Source: Lentisphaerae bacterium GWF2_57_35 (GTDB lineage: Bacteria; Verrucomicrobiota; Kiritimatiellia; CAIQIC01; GWF2-57-35). From it: 64,000 nucleotides of DNA. Below the pieces are notes generated by a model. The model was not told the DNA's origin. It saw nothing but the letters and a program-made list of their open reading frames with translations, and made no database searches. The position numbers were made by a program, and so were the translations under genes. How positions within the stretch are numbered: position 1 is the stretch's first letter; every line of letters begins with the position of its first letter. Location: assembly GCA_001804865.1 (NCBI GenBank), contig MHBK01000043.1, positions 289-64,288 of the forward strand. The letters run 5' to 3'. Below, one piece after another: positions 24,577 to 33,912 of this stretch.

Positions 24577-27423
24577 CTATTCGAACCCATCCATGAAGAT
24601 CAGCGCCCGGATGCCTGGAAGCTGAATGGCTTGCATGCAAGGGCCTTGGATGGTTTTGGACTCGGGGAGTCCTTGGGGATTGAGCTGCACTCCGTCGCCG
24701 ATTTGTCGCCATTGGCCTGGCGGGAAGGAGACGTTTAAGGAGGTTGGATCGGCTCCGGCATTTAGCAGGACGATGAAACCGTTGCCGGTGTGGATGCGGG
24801 GCGCGTTGACGACGTAGCCCAGAACTTGGTCGTTGGGCGGCGCGATCCAGCGATAGTAATGAGCTGGCGGCTTTTGCGCGACGCGGAAGGCCGCGCCTTC
24901 GGGGCTTTGACGCAGGCGGATCAGGGCCTTGTAATAGGCGAGCGCCTCGTTGGCCAGGGGTCGTTCGCGATCGGTCCAGCGGATGGCGTTCACGTCGTCG
25001 CCGCGGTCGTAGCTGTTGTGCACGCCCCATTTGCTGCGAAGGAATTCCTGGCCTTCGGAGATCATGGGTATGCCGAGCGAGGTGAAGAGAATGGCGGCGG
25101 CGAGCCGGTTGGCCGAGACATCCAAATCCGTCAAGTTGCGGCCATCGCGATCCGGGCGCGTGCAGAATTCGTCGGCAAGGGCCATGTCGTCGTGGCTTTC
25201 GAGGTAATTAACGGCCTGCAAGGGAGAGGCGGTCCAGTTTTCGACGGAACCAAAAATGGTTTTCTTGAGCCCGTCGCGATTGCGGCGGCCCATGGCAAAG
25301 TCCTTGGCGGAGTAGCGGAAGTCGTTGTTCCAAGCCGACCAGCCGGTGCCCTTGAGCTGGTGCTTGTTTTCGCCGCGGAAACTCCAGGGCTCGGAGATCA
25401 GCAGGACGTTGGTGTTGACGGCGCGGGCGGCGTCGCGCAGGGCCATGAGGGTGTCGAGATCCACCAGTTCGGCCAGGTCGAAGCGAAAGCCGTCGATGTG
25501 GAACTCCTTCATCCAGTACAGGATGTTGTCGACGATCAGCCGCCGCATCATGGGCGCTTCGGTCCGTACGTCGTTTCCGCAGGCGCTGAAATTGCTGAAC
25601 GTGAAATCCGGGTTGAGCCGGAAGAAATATTTCTTGTCGATCATGCTGAAGATATTGGGCGAGCCGACGTGATTGAAGACCACGTCCATGATCACGCCAA
25701 AACCCTGGCGGTGCAGCTCGTTGACCAGCGCCTTGAATTCATAATACTGCGAGCCGGCCAGTGGTTTGCGGGCGTAATCGCCATCGGGAGCGAAATAGAA
25801 AACCGGCGCATAACCCCAGTTGTATTCGCCGGGGGTGTTGGAAAATTCGGCGGTAGGCAACAGTTCGATGGTGGTCACGCCCAGGTCTTTCAGGTGATCC
25901 AGGCCGGTCCCTGTCCCCAGCGAGGCGGGCAGTCCGGCATAGGTTCCCCGCAGTTCAGGGGCAACGCCAGACGACGGGTGCATGGTCAGGTCGCGGACGT
26001 GCGCTTCGTAAATGACGACATCCTGCGGCGGCGTTTGGACGTAGTCCCCATCGGTCCAGCCTTGGAACCATTCGTTGGGCCGCTCGGGATCGATGACGAT
26101 GCTGTTGTTGTGCGCATGCGCCATGGCCAGCGCATAGGGATCGCCTACTTGAGCCAGGGGATTGAACGCCTCGCCGTCGCCGGAGGGGCCTTCGATGTTG
26201 AACGAATAGTATTTTCCGTCATCCAGTCCCAGCAGCGAAATCTCCCATACGCCGTCGGACGGATCTTTCCACATCAAATAGCGTTCGTCCGGTTTCAAGC
26301 GCTTGTAGACCGGCTTTTGCACGTCGTATTTGGGGCCCTTGAAAAGGCAGAGATAGACCTGGCTGGCGCGCGGGGCGAAAAGCCGATAGGTCGTGACGTT
26401 CTGCTTTTTGTCCAACGTAACGCCCATAGGCTTGTCGGATTTCAGTTTCTCCATGATGTCGCCGGGGGTGACGGCATAGTAGACGGTCCGGTCGCGGAGC
26501 CCATCGACGGCAATTCGCAAGGGCTGGCTGAAATCGATCGGGTTCAACGTAAAGATCTTCAATTGGGTGCTTCCGGATAACGCCGGATCGAGTTTCAGGT
26601 TCGTGTTCCCTTTGCCGTCCGAAACGGCGTTGATCGCCTGGGGAGGCGGGGAAAGCCAGCGATTGCCGTCGACCACGAATTTGAAGAGCAGCGTCTTTTC
26701 TCCGCCGGGCGGACGGAGGCCCTGGAGTTGAGTGGTCATTTCATAGAGGCCGTCGCGGTTGTCGTCGCGGAGGGTTCCGCGGCCGCCGCTGGAATCCCAG
26801 CCGTTGAAATTGCCGGCGACGGTCACTCGGGCTTCGGGAGGGAGCGACAAACCGTAGACCGCGGGATCGAACACAAAAGTGACCAAGCCGCCCGAAATGA
26901 AATATCCCTGCCGCCGGGCATCTTCCCGCGGAGAGGCGAGCGCCCACTCCCGGATCGGGACGTCCGGTTCAAGTCGTACGCTCAGCGCTTTGGAGTCCGG
27001 CAAGGGATGGCGAAGAGAAACCGTGACGAGATTCGTGTCGTCGACGGTTGCGCTGGTGATCGAGCCGGAGGGCTTTTCCAGCATTCGCTCCGTGTTGAAG
27101 TAGAGAAAGCGGTTGTCGCCCAACTCCCACTCGTCGTTTACGATGAACTTGAATTCATGTCGTCCGAAGGGCGCCGGCACGGAGCGGGTATCCAATTCCC
27201 AGGCCGCGTCGCCCTTGACCATCGAGTATCGGCCGGTCCAGGTATCCCATGATCCGGCTACGACGACGCTTGTGGCAACGGGATTCTGATAGAGCAAGCG
27301 ATCGGTGGGTTGATTGCCTGGCGTCGCCCGAAAAGTTGGCGAAAGCGTCGGTTCCTGGCTTTGACTGGCTTGTAGGGGCAGAAGGAGCATAAGCGACAGT
27401 GTCAAGCGGTTTACCTTGAGCAT
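24577..27423 (-). CDS. Secreted pullulanase-like GH13 alpha-glucan debranching enzyme
   Basis: A 948-residue enzyme with a signal peptide (LTLSLMLLLPLQASQSQ). Two glycogen-binding-like modules come first (about 35-120 with VVVAGSWDTWTGRYSM, and 190-300 with VTVAGNFNGWDS), then an N-terminal CBM48-type domain (TYRLFAPRASQVYLCLF) and the GH13 barrel. The type I pullulanase motif appears as YNWGYAP (normally YNWGYDP). The four conserved regions are DVVFNHVG, GFRFDLAEL with nucleophile Asp649, LLISEPW with acid/base Glu678, and YLESHDD. It should cut alpha-1,6 bonds of pullulan, amylopectin or glycogen outside the cytoplasm. The start at 27423 is chosen because it creates the signal peptide and follows AAGGA. 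Confidence 0.88.
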   Translation of the reverse strand: MLKVNRLTLSLMLLLPLQASQSQEPTLSPTFRATPGNQPTDRLLYQNPVATSVVVAGSWDTWTGRYSMVKGDAAWELDTRSVPAPFGRHEFKFIVNDEWELGDNRFLYFNTERMLEKPSGSITSATVDDTNLVTVSLRHPLPDSKALSVRLEPDVPIREWALASPREDARRQGYFISGGLVTFVFDPAVYGLSLPPEARVTVAGNFNGWDSSGGRGTLRDDNRDGLYEMTTQLQGLRPPGGEKTLLFKFVVDGNRWLSPPPQAINAVSDGKGNTNLKLDPALSGSTQLKIFTLNPIDFSQPLRIAVDGLRDRTVYYAVTPGDIMEKLKSDKPMGVTLDKKQNVTTYRLFAPRASQVYLCLFKGPKYDVQKPVYKRLKPDERYLMWKDPSDGVWEISLLGLDDGKYYSFNIEGPSGDGEAFNPLAQVGDPYALAMAHAHNNSIVIDPERPNEWFQGWTDGDYVQTPPQDVVIYEAHVRDLTMHPSSGVAPELRGTYAGLPASLGTGTGLDHLKDLGVTTIELLPTAEFSNTPGEYNWGYAPVFYFAPDGDYARKPLAGSQYYEFKALVNELHRQGFGVIMDVVFNHVGSPNIFSMIDKKYFFRLNPDFTFSNFSACGNDVRTEAPMMRRLIVDNILYWMKEFHIDGFRFDLAELVDLDTLMALRDAARAVNTNVLLISEPWSFRGENKHQLKGTGWSAWNNDFRYSAKDFAMGRRNRDGLKKTIFGSVENWTASPLQAVNYLESHDDMALADEFCTRPDRDGRNLTDLDVSANRLAAAILFTSLGIPMISEGQEFLRSKWGVHNSYDRGDDVNAIRWTDRERPLANEALAYYKALIRLRQSPEGAAFRVAQKPPAHYYRWIAPPNDQVLGYVVNAPRIHTGNGFIVLLNAGADPTSLNVSFPPGQWRQIGDGVQLNPQGLPESKTIQGPCMQAIQLPGIRALIFMDGFE

Positions 27424-27640
27424 AATGAGTCCTTTTCGTATGGAGGGATACAAACACAGGCCATCCGAAAGATCAAGCCAGAGGATGTGCGGCATGGGTT
27501 ATATTTTAAGCTAAACAGCAAAGACGGTCACGATAGAGCCCCTCCAGAAAACCCTTGAACGTTCAACAGATTGAACACCAAGGACGTGGGGGGTAGAATA
27601 ATTGAAAGTCCATTTGAAGGCGTGACTAACAAGGAGCCGC

Positions 27641-28885
27641 ATGAAATCGACCGGTGCAGGTATTGGAATTGTAATCTCCGTCGCCTTCCTCATCACCGGC
27701 AATTTGATTGGCGCGGGCATTTTGGCGCTGCCGGTGAATACCGGGTTGTCGGGATTCGTTCCTTCCATGATTGGCTTGTTGGTCATGTGCGGGATGATGT
27801 TTTTCTCGGCAGTGGTGCTCGCGCGGGAGGCGACGGAAACTCGCGCTGCCACCTTTAATTATCCGAGCCTGTATCATCGTTATCTGGGGGGAGCTGGAAA
27901 GTGGATTGCCGTGCTGGCCAACCTGTTGATCTTGTATGGCCTGCTGACCGCTTATTTGACGGGCGGAACGACGGTGATTGTCCAGCTTTTCGGTATTCCG
28001 GCCGGTCCGGGCGTCTGGGCAGTGACCTTGGGGCTGTTCGTGGCGATGACCGGCGTCACGGTGATGGGCGAGGCGCTGATTCGCAAGTGCAATGCCGTGC
28101 TGATGATCCTGATGTGGGGCTCCTTTGCCATCATTGTGTTCATGGCGTTTCAACACATGGAAGTCAAACGCTTGGCTTTTACCGACTGGGTTTTCCTGCC
28201 GGCGACCTTTCCGGTGATCATTACCGCCTTTCATTTTCATAACATTATCCCCTCGGTTTGCGGCAGCCTTGAATGGCGCTGGCCTCGCATCATGGGCGCC
28301 ATGGTTATCGGCATGATCAGTGGATTGGTCATGAATGCCGTTTGGATTCTGGTCGGGGTGGGAGCCTTGCCCTTGAAGGGAGCGATCAGCCTGGGCGCCG
28401 CCTATGACGCCGGCGTGCCTGCCACCGTACCGTTGGCCGAGATCCTCCATTCGAGTTTCTTTACCTCGGCGGCGCTCACCTTTGCGTTGCTGGCGATCGT
28501 CACGTCCTATGTCGCCAATGGCATTGGCTTGCTGGGATTCATCCAGGATATGACCGAGAACTTCCTGAAGATAAAAAGCCGGATGTTGATCCTGGCCTTG
28601 ACGTTCCTGCCGCCGCTGGTCATCGCGTTTGGATTTCCCCACATATTTCTGAACGCCATGAATCTGGTGGGCGGCATCGGCATCGTAATCCTGTTCGGCG
28701 TGCTGCCCAGCTTGATCGCGGCCAAGAAAGCCTCCAGCCGGAACGCGCGGCTCTGGGCCTGGTTGATGATGCTGGTCTTTGGCCTTTTCCTGTTGCTTGA
28801 AATCGGACAGGAAAGCGGGCTTACTAAAATCGGTCCGGGCAAGGAATACTGGCCGGACGAACATTGGGATTATCCTCAAAATTAG
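27641..28885 (+). CDS. Aromatic amino acid permease (HAAAP family; Tyr/Trp type)
   Basis: A 414-residue inner-membrane transporter with about eleven helices. The first helix carries FLITGNLIGAGILALPVNTG, the family marker near the unwound substrate site, as in TyrP, Mtr and TnaB. Further marks are TAYLTGG, FPVIITAFHFHNIIPSVC (with the His-Asn-Ile-Pro step) and a C-terminal VGGIGIVILFGVLPSLIA. It probably imports tyrosine, tryptophan or a relative with protons. A secreted PLP-dependent decarboxylase is encoded 1 kb downstream on the same strand, but an HD-domain gene lies between. Confidence 0.85.
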   Translation: MKSTGAGIGIVISVAFLITGNLIGAGILALPVNTGLSGFVPSMIGLLVMCGMMFFSAVVLAREATETRAATFNYPSLYHRYLGGAGKWIAVLANLLILYGLLTAYLTGGTTVIVQLFGIPAGPGVWAVTLGLFVAMTGVTVMGEALIRKCNAVLMILMWGSFAIIVFMAFQHMEVKRLAFTDWVFLPATFPVIITAFHFHNIIPSVCGSLEWRWPRIMGAMVIGMISGLVMNAVWILVGVGALPLKGAISLGAAYDAGVPATVPLAEILHSSFFTSAALTFALLAIVTSYVANGIGLLGFIQDMTENFLKIKSRMLILALTFLPPLVIAFGFPHIFLNAMNLVGGIGIVILFGVLPSLIAAKKASSRNARLWAWLMMLVFGLFLLLEIGQESGLTKIGPGKEYWPDEHWDYPQN

Positions 28886-29034
28886 AGGCTCATAGAAGAA
28901 TATAGTCCATGCCGTGCTTCCTATCATATTTGCCGATTTGGTTCAAAAGGTATGTTCGACTCGGAAGCCGGGACGGATCTTTTAAACGCCGTCTTTTTGC
29001 TCGCAAACATAAGGAAAGCGAGTAACTTCGTAAC

Positions 29035-29811
29035 ATGACATTCAATATTCCGGTCAAGCGAAACGAAAAGCTGAAGCAGCTTTTGGACTTCATTAACGCG
29101 GATCAAGAACTTCAACAACTTTGGAAATGCGCGAACATCAATGCGGTGGATCGCATCGGCATGAACGATCATGGCGATGTGCATGTACGGATCGTGGCCA
29201 ATGCGGCGTTGCGGATGCTCCGGCTGCTGATGGAAAGCGGCATTAAGTCCGGCGTGGAAATCAATCACGGCCTGACCGCGCAAGACGCCGAGCTGGTGGT
29301 CGTCGCGGCCGCTTGCCTGCACGACATCGGCATCAGCGTCACCCGCGAAGACCACGAACGGTATAGCTTGATTCTGGCCTATCCAAAGGCGCGGCAACTA
29401 TTGTCGAAAATCTACGAAGAGCCTGCCCTGACCGTCATGGTCGCCGAGGTGCTGCATGCGATCATCGCGCACGATGCCGATCAGAGCTGCCTGACCCTGG
29501 AAGCGGGCGTGCTCAAGGTGGCCGATGCCACGGACATGACCGAGGGCCGCTCCCGCATCACGTTCGAAGCGGGCATGCTGAACATTCACTCGCTGTCGGC
29601 CCAGGCGATCAAAGATGTCAAAATCGAAAAGGGCGAAGAACGTCCGTTGCGCCTGTCCATTACGCTCAATAATTCGGCCGGGGTTTTTCAATTGGACAAC
29701 TTGCTGAAGCACAAACTGAAAAACTCGACGCTGGCGCCCTACGTGGAAGTCATTGCCCGCATGGACGGCGAGCAGACCGAGCAGCGTCTGTTCGAAGTAT
29801 ACAAAATTTAA
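29035..29811 (+). CDS. HD-domain metal-dependent phosphohydrolase-like protein
   Basis: A 258-residue cytoplasmic protein. The HD signature is complete: a first His in HVRIVANAALRMLRLL, the pair in AACLHDIGISVTRED, a His in LHAIIAHD, and a distal Asp in VLKVADATDMTEGRSR. The C-terminal ~80 residues have a beta-rich pattern (EERPLRLSITLNNSAGVFQ). HD proteins hydrolyse phosphoesters of nucleotides or signalling nucleotides. The exact substrate cannot be told. It lies 73 bases before the PLP-decarboxylase gene, so the two may share a transcript. Confidence 0.78.
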   Translation: MTFNIPVKRNEKLKQLLDFINADQELQQLWKCANINAVDRIGMNDHGDVHVRIVANAALRMLRLLMESGIKSGVEINHGLTAQDAELVVVAAACLHDIGISVTREDHERYSLILAYPKARQLLSKIYEEPALTVMVAEVLHAIIAHDADQSCLTLEAGVLKVADATDMTEGRSRITFEAGMLNIHSLSAQAIKDVKIEKGEERPLRLSITLNNSAGVFQLDNLLKHKLKNSTLAPYVEVIARMDGEQTEQRLFEVYKI

Positions 29812-29884
29812 GCGGTGCGACGGTTTCTGGATGAACCGCTGCACGGCCAACACAAAAGTCAGCATCCCGCACAAAGGAATAAAG

Positions 29885-31129
29885 ATGAAGAAAACCGCCA
29901 TACTGATCCTGATATCGCTGGTTGTCTCTGCGTCGTTTGTTTGGGGCGGCGACGTCCCCATGGATCGGCTCAATGCCTTTTCCAAGAAAATCCTGGACCT
30001 GCGCGAACACGTGATGGGCTATCCCATCAATCAGAATGTGGATCTCAAGGAATTCTACGAATGGTATGTGCAGTCGGGGCTTCATAATACCTCGATGAAC
30101 AACGTGGGCAACCCCCGCAAGTCCAGCGCGCTGCTCATGAACACGCACGAATTCGAAAACGAAGTGATCAACTTCTTCGCTCCGCTCTATGGTTTTACCC
30201 CGGAAGAAGCCTGGGGCATCGTGACGTCCAGCGGCACGGACGGCAACGATCACGGCGTTTATTTCGGCGTGAAGTACCTTCTGGCCAAGACCCAAATGCG
30301 CCCTGTGCTGTATGTCTCGGAAGATGCGCATTATTCCATCAAGAAGATCGGCGATCTGCAAAACCTGGAATTGAAGCTTATTCCCTCGGACGTCATGGGG
30401 CACATGGACGTCGCGAAATTCGAGGCTGCGCTGGAGACGAACAAGCCGGCGCTTATTGTCATCGCCATCGGCACGACCTTCAAAGGCGCAGTGGACGATC
30501 AGAAAGGCATCGACGAGGTTTTGCAGCGCAAGCCGCCCCTGGCCGTTTACCGGCACCTGGATGGGGCCCTGTTCGGCGGTTACCTGCCGTTCAGCGAGCA
30601 CAAGGAGGTCATCGACCGCAAGTTGATGCACTTCGACTCGATCGCCGTCAGCGGGCATAAATTCTTCGGCTTCGACGAGCCGTGCGGCTTTTTCATCACC
30701 ACCCAGGACGTTTTGGATCGTCAGAATCCATTCCGCGTGCCCTATCTGAATGACGCCGTGCCCACCATTACCTGTTCGCGGTCGGCCCTGTCGCCTTTGA
30801 AATTCTGGTGGAAGCTCCAGCGCCACAGCATGGCCGATTTCCAGCAGCAGGCCGCCGACATCCTGGCTAATGCGACCTTTTTTAAAGCGCAATTGGATGA
30901 AGCAGGCTATCCCGCCTGGCGGAACCCGAACTCCAACACCGTGTTTTTCAAGCGGCCCAGTCAGGCCGTCATGGAGCGCTACGATCTGGCCATGGAAGAA
31001 GATCCCCGCCTGGGCGGTTTGCTCGCCCACATGATCGTGATGCAAAACGAATCGCGCGAGGAGATCGAGGATTTGGCGGCCAGTCTGAAAGCGGACATGG
31101 CCAAGGATAAAGCGCCGGCCAAGCCCTGA
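29885..31129 (+). CDS. PLP-dependent histidine-decarboxylase-like enzyme with apparent signal peptide
   Basis: A 414-residue fold-type I PLP enzyme of the group II decarboxylase family, closest in pattern to bacterial histidine decarboxylase. Key segments are a substrate loop HNTSMNNVGNP, SSGTDGNDHGVYFG, YVSEDAHYSIKKIGD (the His that stacks on PLP), HLDGALFGG (the Asp that binds the pyridine N) and SGHKFFGFDEPCG with the Schiff-base Lys259. Unusually, it opens MKKTAILILISLVVSASFVWGGD, a typical Sec signal peptide, and the enzyme domain starts after it. PLP enzymes are nearly always cytoplasmic. The chosen ATG has AAAGGAAT before it. The longer open frame to 29753 only overlaps the HD gene. 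The true substrate (His or another amino acid) is not settled. Confidence 0.78.
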   Translation: MKKTAILILISLVVSASFVWGGDVPMDRLNAFSKKILDLREHVMGYPINQNVDLKEFYEWYVQSGLHNTSMNNVGNPRKSSALLMNTHEFENEVINFFAPLYGFTPEEAWGIVTSSGTDGNDHGVYFGVKYLLAKTQMRPVLYVSEDAHYSIKKIGDLQNLELKLIPSDVMGHMDVAKFEAALETNKPALIVIAIGTTFKGAVDDQKGIDEVLQRKPPLAVYRHLDGALFGGYLPFSEHKEVIDRKLMHFDSIAVSGHKFFGFDEPCGFFITTQDVLDRQNPFRVPYLNDAVPTITCSRSALSPLKFWWKLQRHSMADFQQQAADILANATFFKAQLDEAGYPAWRNPNSNTVFFKRPSQAVMERYDLAMEEDPRLGGLLAHMIVMQNESREEIEDLAASLKADMAKDKAPAKP

Positions 31130-31259
31130 GTCGCGCGGTCTTTGGAGGAAAGTCCGTCTTCGGAGAAGCCGGACCACCTAAATAGCAGCGGCGAGGTTTA
31201 AAGGATTTGCCGTTTACGCAGGGCTATGTCATATTGCCATTCGCTTTATCTAATTGCGT

Positions 31260-32132
31260 ATGAGCATACAACGGATTCAACAAGTCCTGATCCTCGCCGC
31301 GCTGACCCTGGGCATAGGGGTGGCGGTTTTTCATGCGCTATCCAAACCGCCTCCTGAGCCCCGGGCCGTTGAAAACGTCACTTCCTACATGAGGGAGTCC
31401 AAACGCTGGCAGGGCAAATATCCGCCGGACTTCAACCTGCCGCTCCGTGGAGGGGAAAACTTCCGTCTGGCCGAACACATTGGGAAGAAGGTCGTCATTC
31501 TGAACTTCTTTGCGACGTGGTGCGGTCCCTGCAAGGAGGAGATGCCCGAATTGCAGGCTTACCAGCTTAAACATCGCGAGGACCCCTTGTTGATGCTGGG
31601 GATTAATGTGGATGAGAAACCCGAATTGGTCGATGCGTTTTGGAATGAATGGAAGCTCACGTTTTCCGTGGGCATCGATACCAACAGCCTCATTGCCGCG
31701 CAATATGGAGTCCAGAGCTATCCCACGACGGTGCTTATCGGCATGGATGGCCGGATCAGCTTGTTTCAAATAGGCGGTATTGCCAATGCCGATGTGGTCT
31801 TTGACCCGCTGACCCAGGTTGACTTCGATTTGCTCAAGCAAGGTCTGGGCATCAGCCGGGTCGATTACGAAAAAGGGCTCAAGGAGCAAGTGTCGCCGGT
31901 CCAAGAAAAGAAGACCCACTCCAAAAAGAAAGCCGAGTCGGAGGTGAAGTTGGAAGGTCCGGCTCTTGCTTTTGCCGAACGGATGAAATGTCCGTCGTGC
32001 GGGAATAGTTTGTATACGTGCAATTGCGGTTTGTGCAACAGCGTCAAAGAGCGTTTGGACAAGTTAAGCATCACCAACAAGACCGACGAGCAAGTGCTGC
32101 ACGAATTATTCATGGAGGCGCCTCCGCCATGA
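31260..32132 (+). CDS. Membrane-anchored TlpA-like thioredoxin with C-terminal CcmH-like cysteine domain
   Basis: A 290-residue protein: an N-terminal membrane helix (VLILAALTLGIGVAVFHAL), a TlpA/ResA-type redoxin domain with ATWCGPCKEEMPELQ (Cys88-Gly-Pro-Cys91) and the cis-Pro in QSYPTTVLI, a Lys/Glu linker (about 218-235), and a tail with C244-PS-C247-x6-C254-N-C256-x2-C259. The tail resembles the CxxC part of CcmH-type cytochrome c assembly proteins or a small zinc knuckle. It probably works in the periplasm, reducing disulphides. ATG 31260 is preferred to the TTG six bases earlier. It overlaps an ABC transporter gene by four bases, so the three genes form one unit. Confidence 0.8.
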   Translation: MSIQRIQQVLILAALTLGIGVAVFHALSKPPPEPRAVENVTSYMRESKRWQGKYPPDFNLPLRGGENFRLAEHIGKKVVILNFFATWCGPCKEEMPELQAYQLKHREDPLLMLGINVDEKPELVDAFWNEWKLTFSVGIDTNSLIAAQYGVQSYPTTVLIGMDGRISLFQIGGIANADVVFDPLTQVDFDLLKQGLGISRVDYEKGLKEQVSPVQEKKTHSKKKAESEVKLEGPALAFAERMKCPSCGNSLYTCNCGLCNSVKERLDKLSITNKTDEQVLHELFMEAPPP

Positions 32133-33040
32133 TCGAAGCCCGGGATGTCACGGTTGTCTTCAAGCGCGGAATCCGCCGCAAGCCGCTCCGGGCGCTCGAC
32201 GGCTTTAACGTTACGGTCCATCGGGGCGATGTGTTCGGTTTGCTGGGACCCAACGGCGCAGGCAAGTCGACGGCCATGTACTGTTTTCTCGGACTGATCC
32301 GTCCGACGCAGGGCAGCATCCGGGTCGGAGGATTGGAGCCCGTGCCCGGAAGCAAGTCGTTCGAACGCATTGCTTATGTTCCCGAAGAACCCCATTACCA
32401 TCTTTATTTGACGGTGTTCGAGGCGCTGCGCTATTACGCCGGGTTGTATGTAAACGATATTCCCAAAGCGCGCCTGGAAGAGGCCATCCGGCGGGTGGGG
32501 CTTACGGAATTTCGAGATATGCGGCTCGACCGTTGCTCCAAAGGCATGAAGCAGAAGCTGGGGATAGCGACCTGTCTGATTACGCAGCCGGATCTGGTCT
32601 TCCTCGACGAACCGACCCGCGGCCTCGATCCCGTGATCGTCAAAGAGTTCCGGGACATCATCCTCGATATGAATCGGCAGGGCGCCACGTTCGTGATCAA
32701 TTCGCACATTCTGTCCGAGGTTGAAATGGTCTGCAACCGGGTGGCGATCATGGATCATGGGCGGGTCGTGGTGCAGGACGATCTTCGCCAGTTGATGAAG
32801 TACGATTCGGACACCTACATCGTGGAATTCAGCGGTCCCGATGGACTCGTGCTGCCGGAGTTTATGACGGCCACGCCGTCCCTGCACGACCTCCGCCGGG
32901 GCGCCTTGCCCTCGCAGCACCTGCCGGAATTCATGCGCTTTGTCGAGACGTCAGGGATTAAACTGTGGTCGTGCGCGCTCAAACGGCAGAATTTGGAAGA
33001 AGCCTTCTTCAAGATCCTGAAAGGCGGGCCGATGGGATGA
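32129..33040 (+). CDS. ABC transporter ATP-binding protein (ABC-2 exporter type)
   Basis: A 303-residue ATPase with Walker A GPNGAGKST, Q-loop YVPEEPHYH, signature CSKGMKQKLGIATCL and Walker B LVFLDEPTRGLDP with switch NSHILSE. The signature S-K-G-M-K-Q is of the CcmA/NatA-like class that works with ABC-2 permeases. About 75 C-terminal residues beyond the ATPase core may regulate it. The start overlaps the tlpA-like gene stop, and its own stop overlaps the permease start, both as ATGA. Confidence 0.92.
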   Translation: MIEARDVTVVFKRGIRRKPLRALDGFNVTVHRGDVFGLLGPNGAGKSTAMYCFLGLIRPTQGSIRVGGLEPVPGSKSFERIAYVPEEPHYHLYLTVFEALRYYAGLYVNDIPKARLEEAIRRVGLTEFRDMRLDRCSKGMKQKLGIATCLITQPDLVFLDEPTRGLDPVIVKEFRDIILDMNRQGATFVINSHILSEVEMVCNRVAIMDHGRVVVQDDLRQLMKYDSDTYIVEFSGPDGLVLPEFMTATPSLHDLRRGALPSQHLPEFMRFVETSGIKLWSCALKRQNLEEAFFKILKGGPMG

Positions 33041-33846
33041 AAGCCTTCCGCGCCAATTTGATCGCCAACTTGATTTTCTTCCGCCGGAATCGCTTGGCGG
33101 CTTTGGTGGCGTTGTTCATTTGCTTTATTTGGGCCACGACGTTGATCCCATCGTTGTTTTTTGTCTCGGCTCGCGACAAGTTTCAGCTCATCAAAATGTT
33201 GATCGAACAATCGCAATGGTTCGTGATGTTTTTTACGGCGTCGCTGGCCGTGATGACGCTCTACTACAACTTCAATCAGCGTTGCTTCAAGATGGTCATC
33301 ACGAAACCCTGCCCGTCGGAGATTTGGCTGCTGGCCCATTTTGCCGCCGTGCTGCTGGTTGCCGCCGTTCTTTATATGTTCGTGCTCGCGGGCGCTCTTA
33401 TCTTGTTCAAAGTGTGGCATATTCCGTTGCAATGGGGCGTCTTCTACGTGATCGCAGAAGGGTTCTTGCAGTTGGTGGTCATCCTTTCCGTCTTGTCGTT
33501 TCTGGTCACGGTCATGCATCCGTTTCTGGCGATCATCCTGATCTCGATTTTCAACGAAGGAACCTTCTACGGCCTGCTGGTGCTCTTGTCGGCGGCCCTT
33601 CATCAGGCCACTGCGCCGTGGGTCAAATTCTGGTATGGCGCGGCCAACGTCGCGACGTATGCCTTTTATCTGATCCTTCCCAGCTACTCGCTTTTCGAAA
33701 AGAAAGTCCCCACCCTCCACAGCACCCTGCGCATGGGTTGGGGCGATCTCAAGTGGCTGGGGCTGTCGTTTCTCTACACGGTTCTGGCCGGCGCGCTGTT
33801 TTACACGTTGTCCGCCCTGGCGCTCCGTCGTCGTCGGCATACGTAA
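33037..33846 (+). CDS. ABC transporter permease, ABC-2-like
   Basis: A 269-residue inner-membrane protein with about six helices, paired with the ATPase encoded just before it. The order fits ABC-2 exporters: helix 1 ALVALFICFIWATTLIPSLFF, a second at FVMFFTASLAVMTLYYN, and four more to the Arg-rich end. A short motif TKPCPSEIWLLAHFAAVLL follows helix 2 where ABC-2 permeases have their coupling region. The cargo is unknown. The shared operon with a TlpA-like protein suggests a role in envelope redox or cofactor export, which is an inference only. Confidence 0.8.
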   Translation: MKAFRANLIANLIFFRRNRLAALVALFICFIWATTLIPSLFFVSARDKFQLIKMLIEQSQWFVMFFTASLAVMTLYYNFNQRCFKMVITKPCPSEIWLLAHFAAVLLVAAVLYMFVLAGALILFKVWHIPLQWGVFYVIAEGFLQLVVILSVLSFLVTVMHPFLAIILISIFNEGTFYGLLVLLSAALHQATAPWVKFWYGAANVATYAFYLILPSYSLFEKKVPTLHSTLRMGWGDLKWLGLSFLYTVLAGALFYTLSALALRRRRHT

Positions 33847-33912
33847 GCTTTTGTTGCAATGGCTCGCTGCAGGATGGTTGACGTGCAGGCATGTTTAGAA
33901 TACATTGCCTAC

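Noticed and set aside
24790..26580. 596-residue open frame antisense to the pullulanase-like gene
   Set aside because: All four GH13 regions lie on the minus strand; the plus frame has no domain.
31139..31200. GGAGGAAAGTCCG, resembling the conserved start of RNase P RNA
   Set aside because: Only about 13 bases match. The gap of 130 bases before the next gene is too short, and the other conserved RNase P RNA parts are absent.
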